Source of the DNA: JAGVSZ01 sp035456405
GTDB taxonomy: Bacteria > Pseudomonadota > Gammaproteobacteria > Burkholderiales > SG8-39
Assembly: GCA_035456405.1 (NCBI GenBank)
Contig: DATIDG010000015.1
Span: forward strand, 62,001 to 126,000
DNA length: 64,000 bases
Reading direction: 5' to 3'
In this document: positions 32,177 through 39,692 of the stretch, in pieces
How positions within the stretch are numbered: the stretch's first letter is position 1
Layout: every line of letters begins with the position of its first letter
Position numbers and translations under genes: made by a program
The notes under the pieces: generated by a model
What the model was told of the DNA's origin: nothing
The model's database searches: none
Seen by the model: the letters and a program-made list of their open reading frames with translations, nothing else

Positions 32177-32189
32177 GAGAGGCAGGAGT

Positions 32190-33071
32190 CTAGTAGAACC
32201 GCGGCTCGCCCGACGGCCGCGTCTTGAAGCGCTTGTGCAGCCAGTGGTACTGCTCGGGCCGCTGCCGGACGCGCGTCTCGATGAAAGCATTCATGCGCCG
32301 CGCATCCGCCACGTCGTCTCCTGACGGATAGTCCTCCCATGCGGGGTAGATCCGGACGACATAACCCTCACCCGGGGACAGCATCTCGGTGACGACCGGC
32401 ATCACCTTCGCGTCGGCCAGCCGGGCAAGGCGCGCCAGACCAGTGATCGTTGCGGCCGGAACGCCGAAGAACGGCACGAACACCGAGTCGCGCCGCCCGA
32501 AATCGAGGTCGGGCAGGTAGTAGCAGGGCTTCCCGGTCGCCATCTCGCGCACGAGGCCCCGTACGCCCTCCTGGCGCGACAGCAGGGTCACAGGCTTGAA
32601 GCGGTTGCGGCGCCCGCGGAGGAACGCGTCGAGATACCGGTCTTTCTGGCGCGCGTACATGCTCACCGCCGCGCGCTCCATCGACAGGCGCGTCGCGCCC
32701 GCGTCGAGCCCGACGAAGTGGGGCGCGAACAGGATGAGGGGCGTTCCCGAGTCGAGAATGCGCAACGCCTCCTCGAATCCGTCTTTCTCGATCCGCACCA
32801 TGCGGTCGATGCGTTCCGCGGAACCCCACCACAGCGCGGCCCGCTCGACGACGCTGCGACCGAAGGCGGCGAAGGCGTCCTTGGCGAGCGCCACGCGCTC
32901 ACGCTCGGCGAGTTGCGGAAAGCACAGCTCGAGGTTCTTCAGGCAAACCGTGCGCCGCGACGCCACCAGGTGATAGGCAAGCCGTCCGAGCGTCTCGCCC
33001 ACGCGCGCGAGCGACTGCGCTGGAAGGAAGTGCAAGAGCCAGAGCAGGCCAACGGCGAGGCGGGTCAGCAA
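32190..33071 (-). CDS. lpxL: LpxL/HtrB-type lipid A acyltransferase
   Basis: A 293-residue inner-membrane acyltransferase that adds a secondary acyl chain to Kdo2-lipid IVA. It has an N-terminal hydrophobic segment (TRLAVGLLWLLHFLPA), the family SRRTVCLKNLELCFP, the catalytic His-x4-Asp element in LFAPHFVGLD and the YYLPDLDFGRRDSVFVPFFG motif. No ATG is available; TTG 33071 gives a family-like N-terminus. It diverges from metK. Confidence 0.85.
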   Translation of the reverse strand: MLTRLAVGLLWLLHFLPAQSLARVGETLGRLAYHLVASRRTVCLKNLELCFPQLAERERVALAKDAFAAFGRSVVERAALWWGSAERIDRMVRIEKDGFEEALRILDSGTPLILFAPHFVGLDAGATRLSMERAAVSMYARQKDRYLDAFLRGRRNRFKPVTLLSRQEGVRGLVREMATGKPCYYLPDLDFGRRDSVFVPFFGVPAATITGLARLARLADAKVMPVVTEMLSPGEGYVVRIYPAWEDYPSGDDVADARRMNAFIETRVRQRPEQYHWLHKRFKTRPSGEPRFY

Positions 33072-33146
33072 AGGACGTGGGAGGCAGTGGGACGCAGAGT
33101 GGGAAGCCCTAGCTAGGCGGTCAGCGGCGGAGCGGTGCTCGAGGTC

Positions 33147-33155
33147 TGATAGAAT
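33147..33155 (+). promoter_or_regulatory. Extended -10 promoter of metK
   Basis: TG-A-TAGAAT is an extended -10 element ending 35 bases before the metK ATG at 33191. No strong -35 is evident, as expected for extended -10 promoters. The 119-base gap to the divergent lpxL start holds no other recognised signal. Confidence 0.5.
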
Positions 33156-33190
33156 CGCCGCCCTTGTTCTTCTACGGACCGCGCGAGGCC

Positions 33191-34372
33191 ATGAGCAGCT
33201 ACCTCTTCACTTCCGAGTCGGTGTCGGAGGGCCACCCCGACAAGGTCGCCGACCAGATTTCCGACGCGATCCTGGATGCGATTCTAGCCCAGGACAAGTT
33301 CGCCCGCGTCGCTGCCGAGACGCTGTGCAACACCGGCCTCATCGTGCTTGCTGGCGAGATCACCACGAAGGCGATCGTCGACTACGCCCAGGTCGCGCGC
33401 GGCGTCGTGAAGCGCATCGGCTACGACAACGCCGACTACGGAATGGACTACCGGGCGTGCGCGGTGATGGTGAACTACGATCGGCAGTCGCCCGACATCT
33501 CGCAGGGCGTCACCGAAGGCCAGGGTCTCGACCTCGAGCAGGGCGCGGGCGACCAGGGCCTCATGTTCGGCTACGCGTGCGACGAGACGCCGCAGCTGAT
33601 GCCGCTGCCCATCTATCTCGCGCACCGTCTCGTCCAGCGCCAGTCGGAGGTGCGCCGCGACGGGCGGCTGCCGTGGGTCGGTCCCGACGCGAAGTCGCAA
33701 GTCACGGTGCGCTATGTCGACGGCAAGCCCGACGCGATCGACACCGTGGTGCTGTCCACCCAGCATCTGCCCGAAGTCGAGCACAAGGAGCTGTCGGAAG
33801 CCGTCATCGAGCAGATCATCAAGCCGATCCTGCCGAAGAACCTGGTGAGGGGCGAGGTCAAGTACCTCGTCAACCCGACCGGGCGGTTCGTCATCGGCGG
33901 CCCGCACGGCGATTGCGGCCTCACCGGGCGCAAGATCATCGTGGACACGTATGGCGGTGCAGCCCCGCACGGCGGCGGCGCGTTCTCGGGCAAGGACCCG
34001 TCCAAGGTGGACCGCTCGGCGGCGTACGCCGCGCGCTACGTGGCGAAGAACGTGGTGGCCGCCGGCCTCGCGTCGAAGTGCCTCGTGCAGGTCTCCTACG
34101 CGATCGGCGTCGCGCGGCCGACCAGCGTGATGATCACCACCTCGGGCACCGGCAAAATCTCCGACGAAAAGATCTCGGAGCTCGTCCAGGTGCACTTCGA
34201 CCTGCGCCCGAAGGGCATCGTCCAGATGCTCGATTTGCTGCGCCCGATCTACGAGAAGACGGCGGCTTACGGCCACTTCGGCCGCGAGGAGCCGGAGTTC
34301 ACCTGGGAACGCGTCGACAAGGCGAAAGCCCTGGCGGCGGACGCCGGAGTCAAACAGCCGGCGATGGCCTGA
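33191..34372 (+). CDS. metK: S-adenosylmethionine synthase
   Basis: A 393-residue enzyme making SAM from methionine and ATP. The start MSSYLFTSESVSEGHPDKVA fits the family exactly and excludes the ten upstream open codons. GAGDQGLMFGYA (methionine/ATP loop), GGPHGDCGLTGRKIIVDTYG and GGGAFSGKDPSKVDRSAAYA are all present. Its product feeds the methyl cycle with ahcY and metF downstream, each with its own control region. Confidence 0.97.
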   Translation: MSSYLFTSESVSEGHPDKVADQISDAILDAILAQDKFARVAAETLCNTGLIVLAGEITTKAIVDYAQVARGVVKRIGYDNADYGMDYRACAVMVNYDRQSPDISQGVTEGQGLDLEQGAGDQGLMFGYACDETPQLMPLPIYLAHRLVQRQSEVRRDGRLPWVGPDAKSQVTVRYVDGKPDAIDTVVLSTQHLPEVEHKELSEAVIEQIIKPILPKNLVRGEVKYLVNPTGRFVIGGPHGDCGLTGRKIIVDTYGGAAPHGGGAFSGKDPSKVDRSAAYAARYVAKNVVAAGLASKCLVQVSYAIGVARPTSVMITTSGTGKISDEKISELVQVHFDLRPKGIVQMLDLLRPIYEKTAAYGHFGREEPEFTWERVDKAKALAADAGVKQPAMA

Positions 34373-34401
34373 CGCCCCTCGAAATCGGGCCGCGAATCGC
34401 C

Positions 34402-34407
34402 TATAAT
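34402..34407 (+). promoter_or_regulatory. -10 element of the riboswitch-ahcY transcript
   Basis: A perfect TATAAT lies 30 bases after the metK stop. The predicted start of transcription, about 34414, coincides with the first base of aptamer 1, so the mRNA would begin with the riboswitch. The -35 region is not clear. Confidence 0.7.
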
Positions 34408-34414
34408 TCGGCCC

Positions 34415-34478
34415 GCTGAGGAGCGTTGCAACCGGCCCTGATCGGCCGGCCAGGCTCAGCACGAGAACAACGGCGCTC
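34415..34478 (+). ncRNA. SAH riboswitch aptamer 1
   Basis: The sequence fits the S-adenosylhomocysteine riboswitch: GCTGAG GAGCGTTGCAACC, a variable hairpin (GGCC-CTGATC-GGCC), GGCCAGGCTCAGC and AACGGCGCTC. P1 pairs GCTGAG (34415-34420) with CTCAGC (34455-34460). The pseudoknot P4 pairs GAGCGT (34421-34426) with GCGCTC (34473-34478). The class senses SAH and turns on SAH-recycling genes. It precedes ahcY, its usual target. Confidence 0.9.
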
Positions 34479-34505
34479 GCATCGGAAACGGTGCGAGCGC
34501 TTTTT
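34473..34505 (+). terminator. Intrinsic terminator sharing bases with aptamer 1
   Basis: GCGCTCGCA (34473-34481) pairs with TGCGAGCGC (34492-34500), followed by TTTTTCTTTC. The 5' arm contains the whole 3' strand of the aptamer pseudoknot (34473-34478). SAH binding, which stabilises the pseudoknot, and terminator folding are therefore mutually exclusive, predicting a transcriptional ON switch. Confidence 0.85.
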
Positions 34506-34516
34506 CTTTCTGCCCC

Positions 34517-34602
34517 CGCCGAGGGGCGCTGCAGCCGGGGCGGCTCCGACCGCGTCCGGCAAGGCTCGGCGGAGCGGTGGACCCGATGGTCCAACGGCGC
34601 CC
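34517..34602 (+). ncRNA. SAH riboswitch aptamer 2
   Basis: A second copy of the SAH aptamer pattern follows directly: CGCCGAGGGGCGCTGCAGCC, GGCAAGGCTCGGCG and AACGGCGCCC. P1 pairs CGCCGAG (34517-34523) with CTCGGCG (34565-34571). P4 pairs GGGCGC (34524-34529) with GCGCCC (34597-34602), a compensatory change relative to aptamer 1 (GAGCGT/GCGCTC). The variable regions are longer than in aptamer 1. It ends 21 bases before the ahcY ATG, next to the Shine-Dalgarno. Confidence 0.83.
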
Positions 34603-34622
34603 GCTCATAACGGAGTTTGCTC

Positions 34623-36035
34623 ATGAGCGCAGTCCTACAGACGAAACACGACTTCCGCGTCGCCGATCTCGCGCTCGCCGACTGGGGAAGGAAGGAGATC
34701 AGGATCGCCGAGACCGAGATGCCCGGGCTGATGGCGATCCGCGAGGAGTACGCGGCGAAGCAGCCCCTGAAGGGCGCGCGCATCACCGGCTCGCTGCACA
34801 TGACGATCCAGACCGCGGTCCTGATCGAGACGCTGCAGGCGCTCGGCGCGCAGGTGCGCTGGGCCTCCTGCAACATCTATTCGACCCAGGATCACGCGGC
34901 CGCGGCGATCGCGGCCAAGGGCACCCCGGTGTTCGCCTACAAGGGCGAGTCGCTCGAGGAGTACTGGGAGTTCACACACCGGATCTTCGAGTGGCCGGAC
35001 GGCGGCTTCTCCAACATGATCCTGGACGACGGCGGCGACGCGACGCTGCTCCTGCACCTCGGCACGCGCGCGGAGAAGGACCCCGCGGTGCTCAACAACC
35101 CGGGCAGCGAGGAAGAGCGGGTGCTCTTCGCCGCGATCAAGAAGCGGCTCGCGACGCAGCCCGGCTGGTACTCGACCCGCGCGAAGCCGATCAAGGGCGT
35201 CACCGAGGAGACCACGACCGGCGTGCACCGCCTGTACGAGATGGCGAAGGACGGCCGGCTGATGTTCCCGGCGATCAACGTCAACGACTCGGTCACGAAG
35301 TCGAAGTTCGACAACCTGTATGGCTGCCGGGAGTCGCTCGTCGACGGCATCAAGCGCGCGACCGACGTGATGGTCGCGGGCAAGATCGCGGTGGTGTGCG
35401 GCTACGGCGACGTCGGCAAGGGCTCGGCGCAGGCGCTGCGCGCGCTGTCGGCGCAAGTCTGGGTCACCGAGATCGACCCGATCTGCGCGCTGCAGGCGGC
35501 GATGGAGGGCTACCGCGTGGTGACGATGGACTACGCGTGCGACAAGGCCGACATCTTCGTCACCGCGACCGGCAACCTGCGCGTGATCGCTCACGATCAC
35601 ATGGCCAGGATGAAGGACCAGGCAATCGTCTGCAACATCGGCCACTTCGACAGCGAGATCGACATCGCTTCCCTCGAGAAATACAAGTGGGAGGAGATCA
35701 AGCCGCAGGTCGACCACGTGATCTTCCCGGACGGCAAGCGCATCATCGTGCTCGCCAAGGGGCGTCTGGTGAACCTCGGCTGCGGCACCGGTCACCCGAG
35801 CTACGTGATGAGCTCGTCCTTCGCCAACCAGACAATCGCGCAGATCGAGCTCTTCACCAATACCGCGAAGTACCCGCTCGGCGTCTACACGCTGCCCAAG
35901 CACCTGGATGAGAAGGTCGCTCGCCTCCAGCTCAAGAAGCTGAACGCGAAGCTGACCGAGCTGACCGACGAACAGGCGAAGTACATCGGCGTGCCGAAAT
36001 CGGGGCCGTACAAGTCCGACCATTATCGGTACTGA
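34623..36035 (+). CDS. ahcY: Adenosylhomocysteinase (SAH hydrolase)
   Basis: A 470-residue enzyme that splits SAH into adenosine and homocysteine. The NAD-binding loop VVCGYGDVGKGSAQAL, GARITGSLHMTIQTAVL and C-terminal GPYKSDHYRY are canonical. ATG 34623 has GGAG 8 bases upstream. CGCTCAT (34602-34608) could pair with ATGAGCG (34623-34629), a hairpin including the start codon. The gene is preceded by two SAH riboswitches. Confidence 0.97.
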   Translation: MSAVLQTKHDFRVADLALADWGRKEIRIAETEMPGLMAIREEYAAKQPLKGARITGSLHMTIQTAVLIETLQALGAQVRWASCNIYSTQDHAAAAIAAKGTPVFAYKGESLEEYWEFTHRIFEWPDGGFSNMILDDGGDATLLLHLGTRAEKDPAVLNNPGSEEERVLFAAIKKRLATQPGWYSTRAKPIKGVTEETTTGVHRLYEMAKDGRLMFPAINVNDSVTKSKFDNLYGCRESLVDGIKRATDVMVAGKIAVVCGYGDVGKGSAQALRALSAQVWVTEIDPICALQAAMEGYRVVTMDYACDKADIFVTATGNLRVIAHDHMARMKDQAIVCNIGHFDSEIDIASLEKYKWEEIKPQVDHVIFPDGKRIIVLAKGRLVNLGCGTGHPSYVMSSSFANQTIAQIELFTNTAKYPLGVYTLPKHLDEKVARLQLKKLNAKLTELTDEQAKYIGVPKSGPYKSDHYRY

Positions 36036-36039
36036 GCCC

Positions 36040-36078
36040 GCGTTCGAGCGTCACTGCCGCGGCGGTGACGCTGAACGC
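36040..36078 (+). terminator. Hairpin after ahcY
   Basis: GCGTT / AACGC and AGCGTCAC (36047-36054) / GTGACGCT (36065-36072) form a two-part stem right after the ahcY stop and before metF. No U-tract follows, so termination may be partial, allowing some readthrough into metF. Confidence 0.5.
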
Positions 36079-36111
36079 GCGATGTGCTGGTCTATGTGAG
36101 CCGGGGCTCCG

Positions 36112-36957
36112 ATGGAAAGCCAGAAGAAGCATCCGCGCAATTTCAGCTTCGAGTTTTTTCCGCCCAAGACGCCGGAAGGCGTCGAGAAGCTGCGCGCGAC
36201 GACGCGGCAGCTCCAGCAGCTGAAGCCGAAGTTCTTCTCGGTGACCTACGGGGCGGGCGGTTCGACGCGCGACCACACGCTCGAGACGGTGCTCGAGATC
36301 CGCGACGCCGGCTTCGGGGCGGCGCCGCACCTGTCCTGCATCGGTTCGACGCGCGCCGACATCGCCGCGACGCTGGACCTCTACAAGGCGAAGGGCATCC
36401 GCCACATCGTCGCGCTGCGCGGCGACCTGCCCTCCGGCGCGGCGAGCGCGGGCGAGCTGCGCCACGCGAACGAGCTGGTCGAGTTCATCCGCGCGCACAC
36501 CGGCGACTGGTTCGAGATCGAGGTCGCCTGCTACCCCGAGTACCATCCGCAGGCGAAGAGCCCGGCCGACGACCTGCGCAACTTCAAGCGCAAGGTCGAC
36601 GCCGGCGCGAACGCCGCGATCACGCAGTACTTCTACAACGCCGACGCCTACTTCCGCTTCGTCGACGAGTGCGAGGCGCTCGGCGTGACGATCCCGGTCG
36701 TCCCCGGCATCATGCCGATCGGCAACTTCAGCCAGCTCGCGCGCTTCTCCGACGCGTGCGGCGCGGAGATCCCGCGCTGGATCCGCCTCAAGCTCGCCAG
36801 CTTCGCCGACGACGCGGCCGCGATCCGCAGCTTCGGCCTCGACGTGGTCACAGACCTTTGCGATCGGCTTCTCGCCGCGGGCGCCCCCGGGCTGCACTTC
36901 TACACGATGAACCAGGCCGGCCTCACCACCACGATCTGGCAGCGGCTCGGGCTGTAG
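36112..36957 (+). CDS. metF: Methylenetetrahydrofolate reductase
   Basis: A 281-residue FAD enzyme reducing methylene-THF to methyl-THF, the methyl donor for homocysteine remethylation. FSFEFFPPKTPEG at the N-terminus, FSVTYGAGGSTRDHT, RGDLP and GIMPI are family motifs. Together with metK and ahcY it completes the methyl-cycle cluster. The gene follows ahcY by 76 bases. Confidence 0.96.
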   Translation: MESQKKHPRNFSFEFFPPKTPEGVEKLRATTRQLQQLKPKFFSVTYGAGGSTRDHTLETVLEIRDAGFGAAPHLSCIGSTRADIAATLDLYKAKGIRHIVALRGDLPSGAASAGELRHANELVEFIRAHTGDWFEIEVACYPEYHPQAKSPADDLRNFKRKVDAGANAAITQYFYNADAYFRFVDECEALGVTIPVVPGIMPIGNFSQLARFSDACGAEIPRWIRLKLASFADDAAAIRSFGLDVVTDLCDRLLAAGAPGLHFYTMNQAGLTTTIWQRLGL

Positions 36958-37058
36958 CGGCCTACCGGCGGCCGCGCAGAGGTCATCCGTCGAGCCGATT
37001 GCGCCACGCGACCGGCCGCCACTAGCCTACCGTTGGGGGAGGTATCGGAGGAACGATC

Positions 37059-38828
37059 ATGAGCGACTCCGCAGCGAGCGCGGTGGCCCCCGGGCCGTCG
37101 CTCGACCAGCAGATCCACACCGAGCGCGTCAACGCGCTCTACACGCACCTTCCGATCAGCCTGGTCGGCGGATTCGTGGCCGCGCTGTTCCTAGTCGCGA
37201 TCCTCTGGGACAAGGTCAACAACTTCTGGCTGCTCGTCTGGCTCACCACGGTGCTCGTGCACGGCGCCTGGCGCTTCTCTCACGTCAGGTGGTTCCGGCG
37301 CACGCCCCCGGGCGCGGAGCGGACGCAGCGCGCGTCGCGTCTGTTCATCCTCGGCGTTTCGGTCCTGGGAGTGATCTGGGGCGCGACGGCGATCCTGTTC
37401 TTCCACCGGATCGGGCTGCAGGACAAGACTTTCCTTTGCTTGCTGTTGTTCGGCGTCGTCGCGCTCAGCGTGCCCTCGATCGGGTTGTACCCGCTCGCGT
37501 ACAACATATGGGCGAGCCTCATCCTGGTGCCGTTCATCGTGCTGGCGCTCGCGTCCGGCACGCGCAGCGAGATCCTGCTGACGATCCCGCTCGTCATCGC
37601 GCTGACGATATCGCTCACCTTTGCCCGCAACACCAACCGGCTCGTGACCGAGGCGTTTCGGCGCCGCTTCGAGAACCTGCAACTGATCGAGCAACTCGAG
37701 CGGCAGAAGGAAATCGCGGAGACGGCGAACCGCACCAAGACCCAGTTCCTTGCCGCCGCAAGCCACGACCTGCGCCAACCGCTGCAGGCGCTGGGGCTCT
37801 TCGTCGCGACGCTGAAGCTGCGCGCCAAGGAGCCGGAGGCGCAGGCCGCGGTCTCGCGGATCGAGCGCTCCATGGGCGCGCTCGAGGGCGTCCTCGAGGC
37901 GCTACTCGACGTGTCGCGGCTCGACGCCGGCGTCGTGAGCCCGCGCATCGAGCGCTTTCCGGCCGCGCGCGTCTTCGACGCGGTGCGCGAGCAGTTCGCG
38001 GACGTCGCGGAGCGGCATCGTCTGCGCTTCGACGTGCGCCGAACCGATGCATGGTGCGAAAGCGACCCGCACATGCTCGGTCGCATCGTGGCCAACCTGG
38101 TGTCCAACGCGCTGCGCTACACGCGCCGGGGCGGCGTGGTGGTCGGCGTGCGCAGGGCGGACCCGCGCCTCCGGATCGAGGTCTGGGACACCGGGCCCGG
38201 CATCCCGCCGGACAAGCGCGAGGAGATCTTCCGCGAGTTCGTCCAGCTCGAGAACCCGGAGCGCTCGCGCGACAAGGGCCTCGGACTCGGGCTCGCGATC
38301 GTGCGGCGTCTCTCGCAGCTGCTCGATCAGCCGGTGGGCCTGCGCTCGGTGCCCGGCCGCGGCTCGGTGTTCTGGGTGAGCGTCCCGCGCGCGCCGGCGC
38401 GGGTCGAGGCGCCGGCACCGGCGTCGCTGCGCGCGACCGCGCTCGACGGCCGGTTCATCCTGGTGATCGACGACGACCGTGAAGTGCTCGAGGCGCTCGA
38501 GAACGTCCTCGAGCTGCAGGGCGCGCATCCGATTGCGGCGATGGGCGAGGGATCGGCACGCGAGATGCTGACGGACCTCGGCCGCGCGCCCGATCTGATC
38601 GTCTCCGACTACCGGCTCAGCGAGGGGGCGATCGGGATCGAAGTGATCCGGCGGCTCCGGCGCGCGTTCGGTGCGGAAATTCCCGCCGCGATCCTCACGG
38701 GCGACATCGCACCGGCAGTGCTCAAGGCGGTCGCCGACGCGGGCCTGCCGATCCTCAGCAAGCCGGTCCGGGCCGATCAGCTGTTCGAGACGCTCGAGCG
38801 ACTGCTCGCCGCGCCGGCGCGCAGCTGA
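37059..38828 (+). CDS. Membrane hybrid histidine kinase with C-terminal receiver
   Basis: A 589-residue sensor. Residues 30-190 form about five to six membrane helices with no large periplasmic loop. Then comes a linker coiled coil, a HisKA domain with AASHDLRQPLQALGLF (phospho-His), an HATPase domain (NLVSNALRYTRRGG, DTGPGIP, GLGLGLAIVRRL), and a receiver at about 465-580 with VIDDD and the phospho-Asp in LIVSDYRL. A strong GGAGG precedes the ATG. It is paralogous to the kinase at 41305. The likely partner is the LuxR-type regulator encoded convergently. The signal is unknown. Confidence 0.9.
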   Translation: MSDSAASAVAPGPSLDQQIHTERVNALYTHLPISLVGGFVAALFLVAILWDKVNNFWLLVWLTTVLVHGAWRFSHVRWFRRTPPGAERTQRASRLFILGVSVLGVIWGATAILFFHRIGLQDKTFLCLLLFGVVALSVPSIGLYPLAYNIWASLILVPFIVLALASGTRSEILLTIPLVIALTISLTFARNTNRLVTEAFRRRFENLQLIEQLERQKEIAETANRTKTQFLAAASHDLRQPLQALGLFVATLKLRAKEPEAQAAVSRIERSMGALEGVLEALLDVSRLDAGVVSPRIERFPAARVFDAVREQFADVAERHRLRFDVRRTDAWCESDPHMLGRIVANLVSNALRYTRRGGVVVGVRRADPRLRIEVWDTGPGIPPDKREEIFREFVQLENPERSRDKGLGLGLAIVRRLSQLLDQPVGLRSVPGRGSVFWVSVPRAPARVEAPAPASLRATALDGRFILVIDDDREVLEALENVLELQGAHPIAAMGEGSAREMLTDLGRAPDLIVSDYRLSEGAIGIEVIRRLRRAFGAEIPAAILTGDIAPAVLKAVADAGLPILSKPVRADQLFETLERLLAAPARS

Positions 38829-38840
38829 CCGGCCCCGCGC

Positions 38841-39524
38841 TCATTCCGCGACGGGCGGCGCGGGACGGAACGGCAGCTGGATGCCAAGCCTGCTCACCGC
38901 GAAGACGGCCTGCGTCCGATTGTTCACCCCGAGCTCGCGGTAGATCGCCGCGGTGTGAGTCTTGATCGTCCCTTCGGCCAGGTTGAGCTCCCGGCAGATC
39001 ACCTTGTTTTGCTTGCCCTGCACGAGCAATGCCAGCACGTCGAGCTGGCGCGACGTGAGACCGTGCGTAGGGGCGGCACTGTCGCGGCTCGCCGGCGGTC
39101 CGGGACGCGCCGGCGCAGGCGCGGTCTCAGAGCGCAGCACCTCGGCCGGAATGTAGACCTCGCCCGCCAGCACGAGCCGCAGCGCGTTGACGAGGATCGG
39201 CGATGCGGTGCGCTTGGAGATGAACCCCATCGCCCCGGCATCGATCGCGGCGAGCACGGTGGTGCGGTTGTCGGTCGCCGAGAGCACCACCACCGGCACG
39301 TCGGGATACGCCGCGCGCACGCGCTCGAGCGCGCTCACGCCCTCGGCGTCCGGCAACATGAGATCGAGCAGGATCAGCGACGTGTCGGGGTGAGCGGCCA
39401 GCAGCGCGAGCGCGCCGTCCAGGCGGTCGGCCTGGACGACCTCCACGGTCCGCCCGACCTCGGCGAGCACGTTCGCGAGTGCCTCGCGGATCAGCGGATG
39501 GTCGTCAACGACGAGTACCTTCAT
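38841..39524 (-). CDS. NarL/LuxR-family response regulator
   Basis: A 227-residue regulator with a receiver (VLVVDDHPLIREAL, phospho-Asp in LILLDLMLP) and a C-terminal LuxR HTH (LTSRQLDVLALLVQGKQNKV, IKTHTAAIYRELGV). An Ala/Pro-rich linker joins them. It is convergent with the kinase at 37059 (12 bases between the stops) and diverges from the radical SAM gene. It closely resembles the regulator at 43337. Confidence 0.9.
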   Translation of the reverse strand: MKVLVVDDHPLIREALANVLAEVGRTVEVVQADRLDGALALLAAHPDTSLILLDLMLPDAEGVSALERVRAAYPDVPVVVLSATDNRTTVLAAIDAGAMGFISKRTASPILVNALRLVLAGEVYIPAEVLRSETAPAPARPGPPASRDSAAPTHGLTSRQLDVLALLVQGKQNKVICRELNLAEGTIKTHTAAIYRELGVNNRTQAVFAVSRLGIQLPFRPAPPVAE

Positions 39525-39606
39525 GACATCGTTCCCGGCGGCGCGTCGAGACGCAACGCGACAATCATAGCGGCAGTCCCCCGATCGCGACCACTGCGTA
39601 AGCCGT

Positions 39607-39620
39607 CCGGCCTAGGCCGG
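39607..39620. promoter_or_regulatory. Perfect palindrome between divergent regulator and radical SAM genes
   Basis: CCGGCCTAGGCCGG is a perfect 14-base palindrome in the 168-base divergent intergenic region. It could be an operator, but GC palindromes are frequent in such a genome, and no second copy was noticed. Confidence 0.3.
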
Positions 39621-39692
39621 CCGAGAAATGCTCGGGTCGACCGGCGTTGCTAGCATGGCGGGCGCAGCCGGGCAATCGGAGAAGGGAGATTC

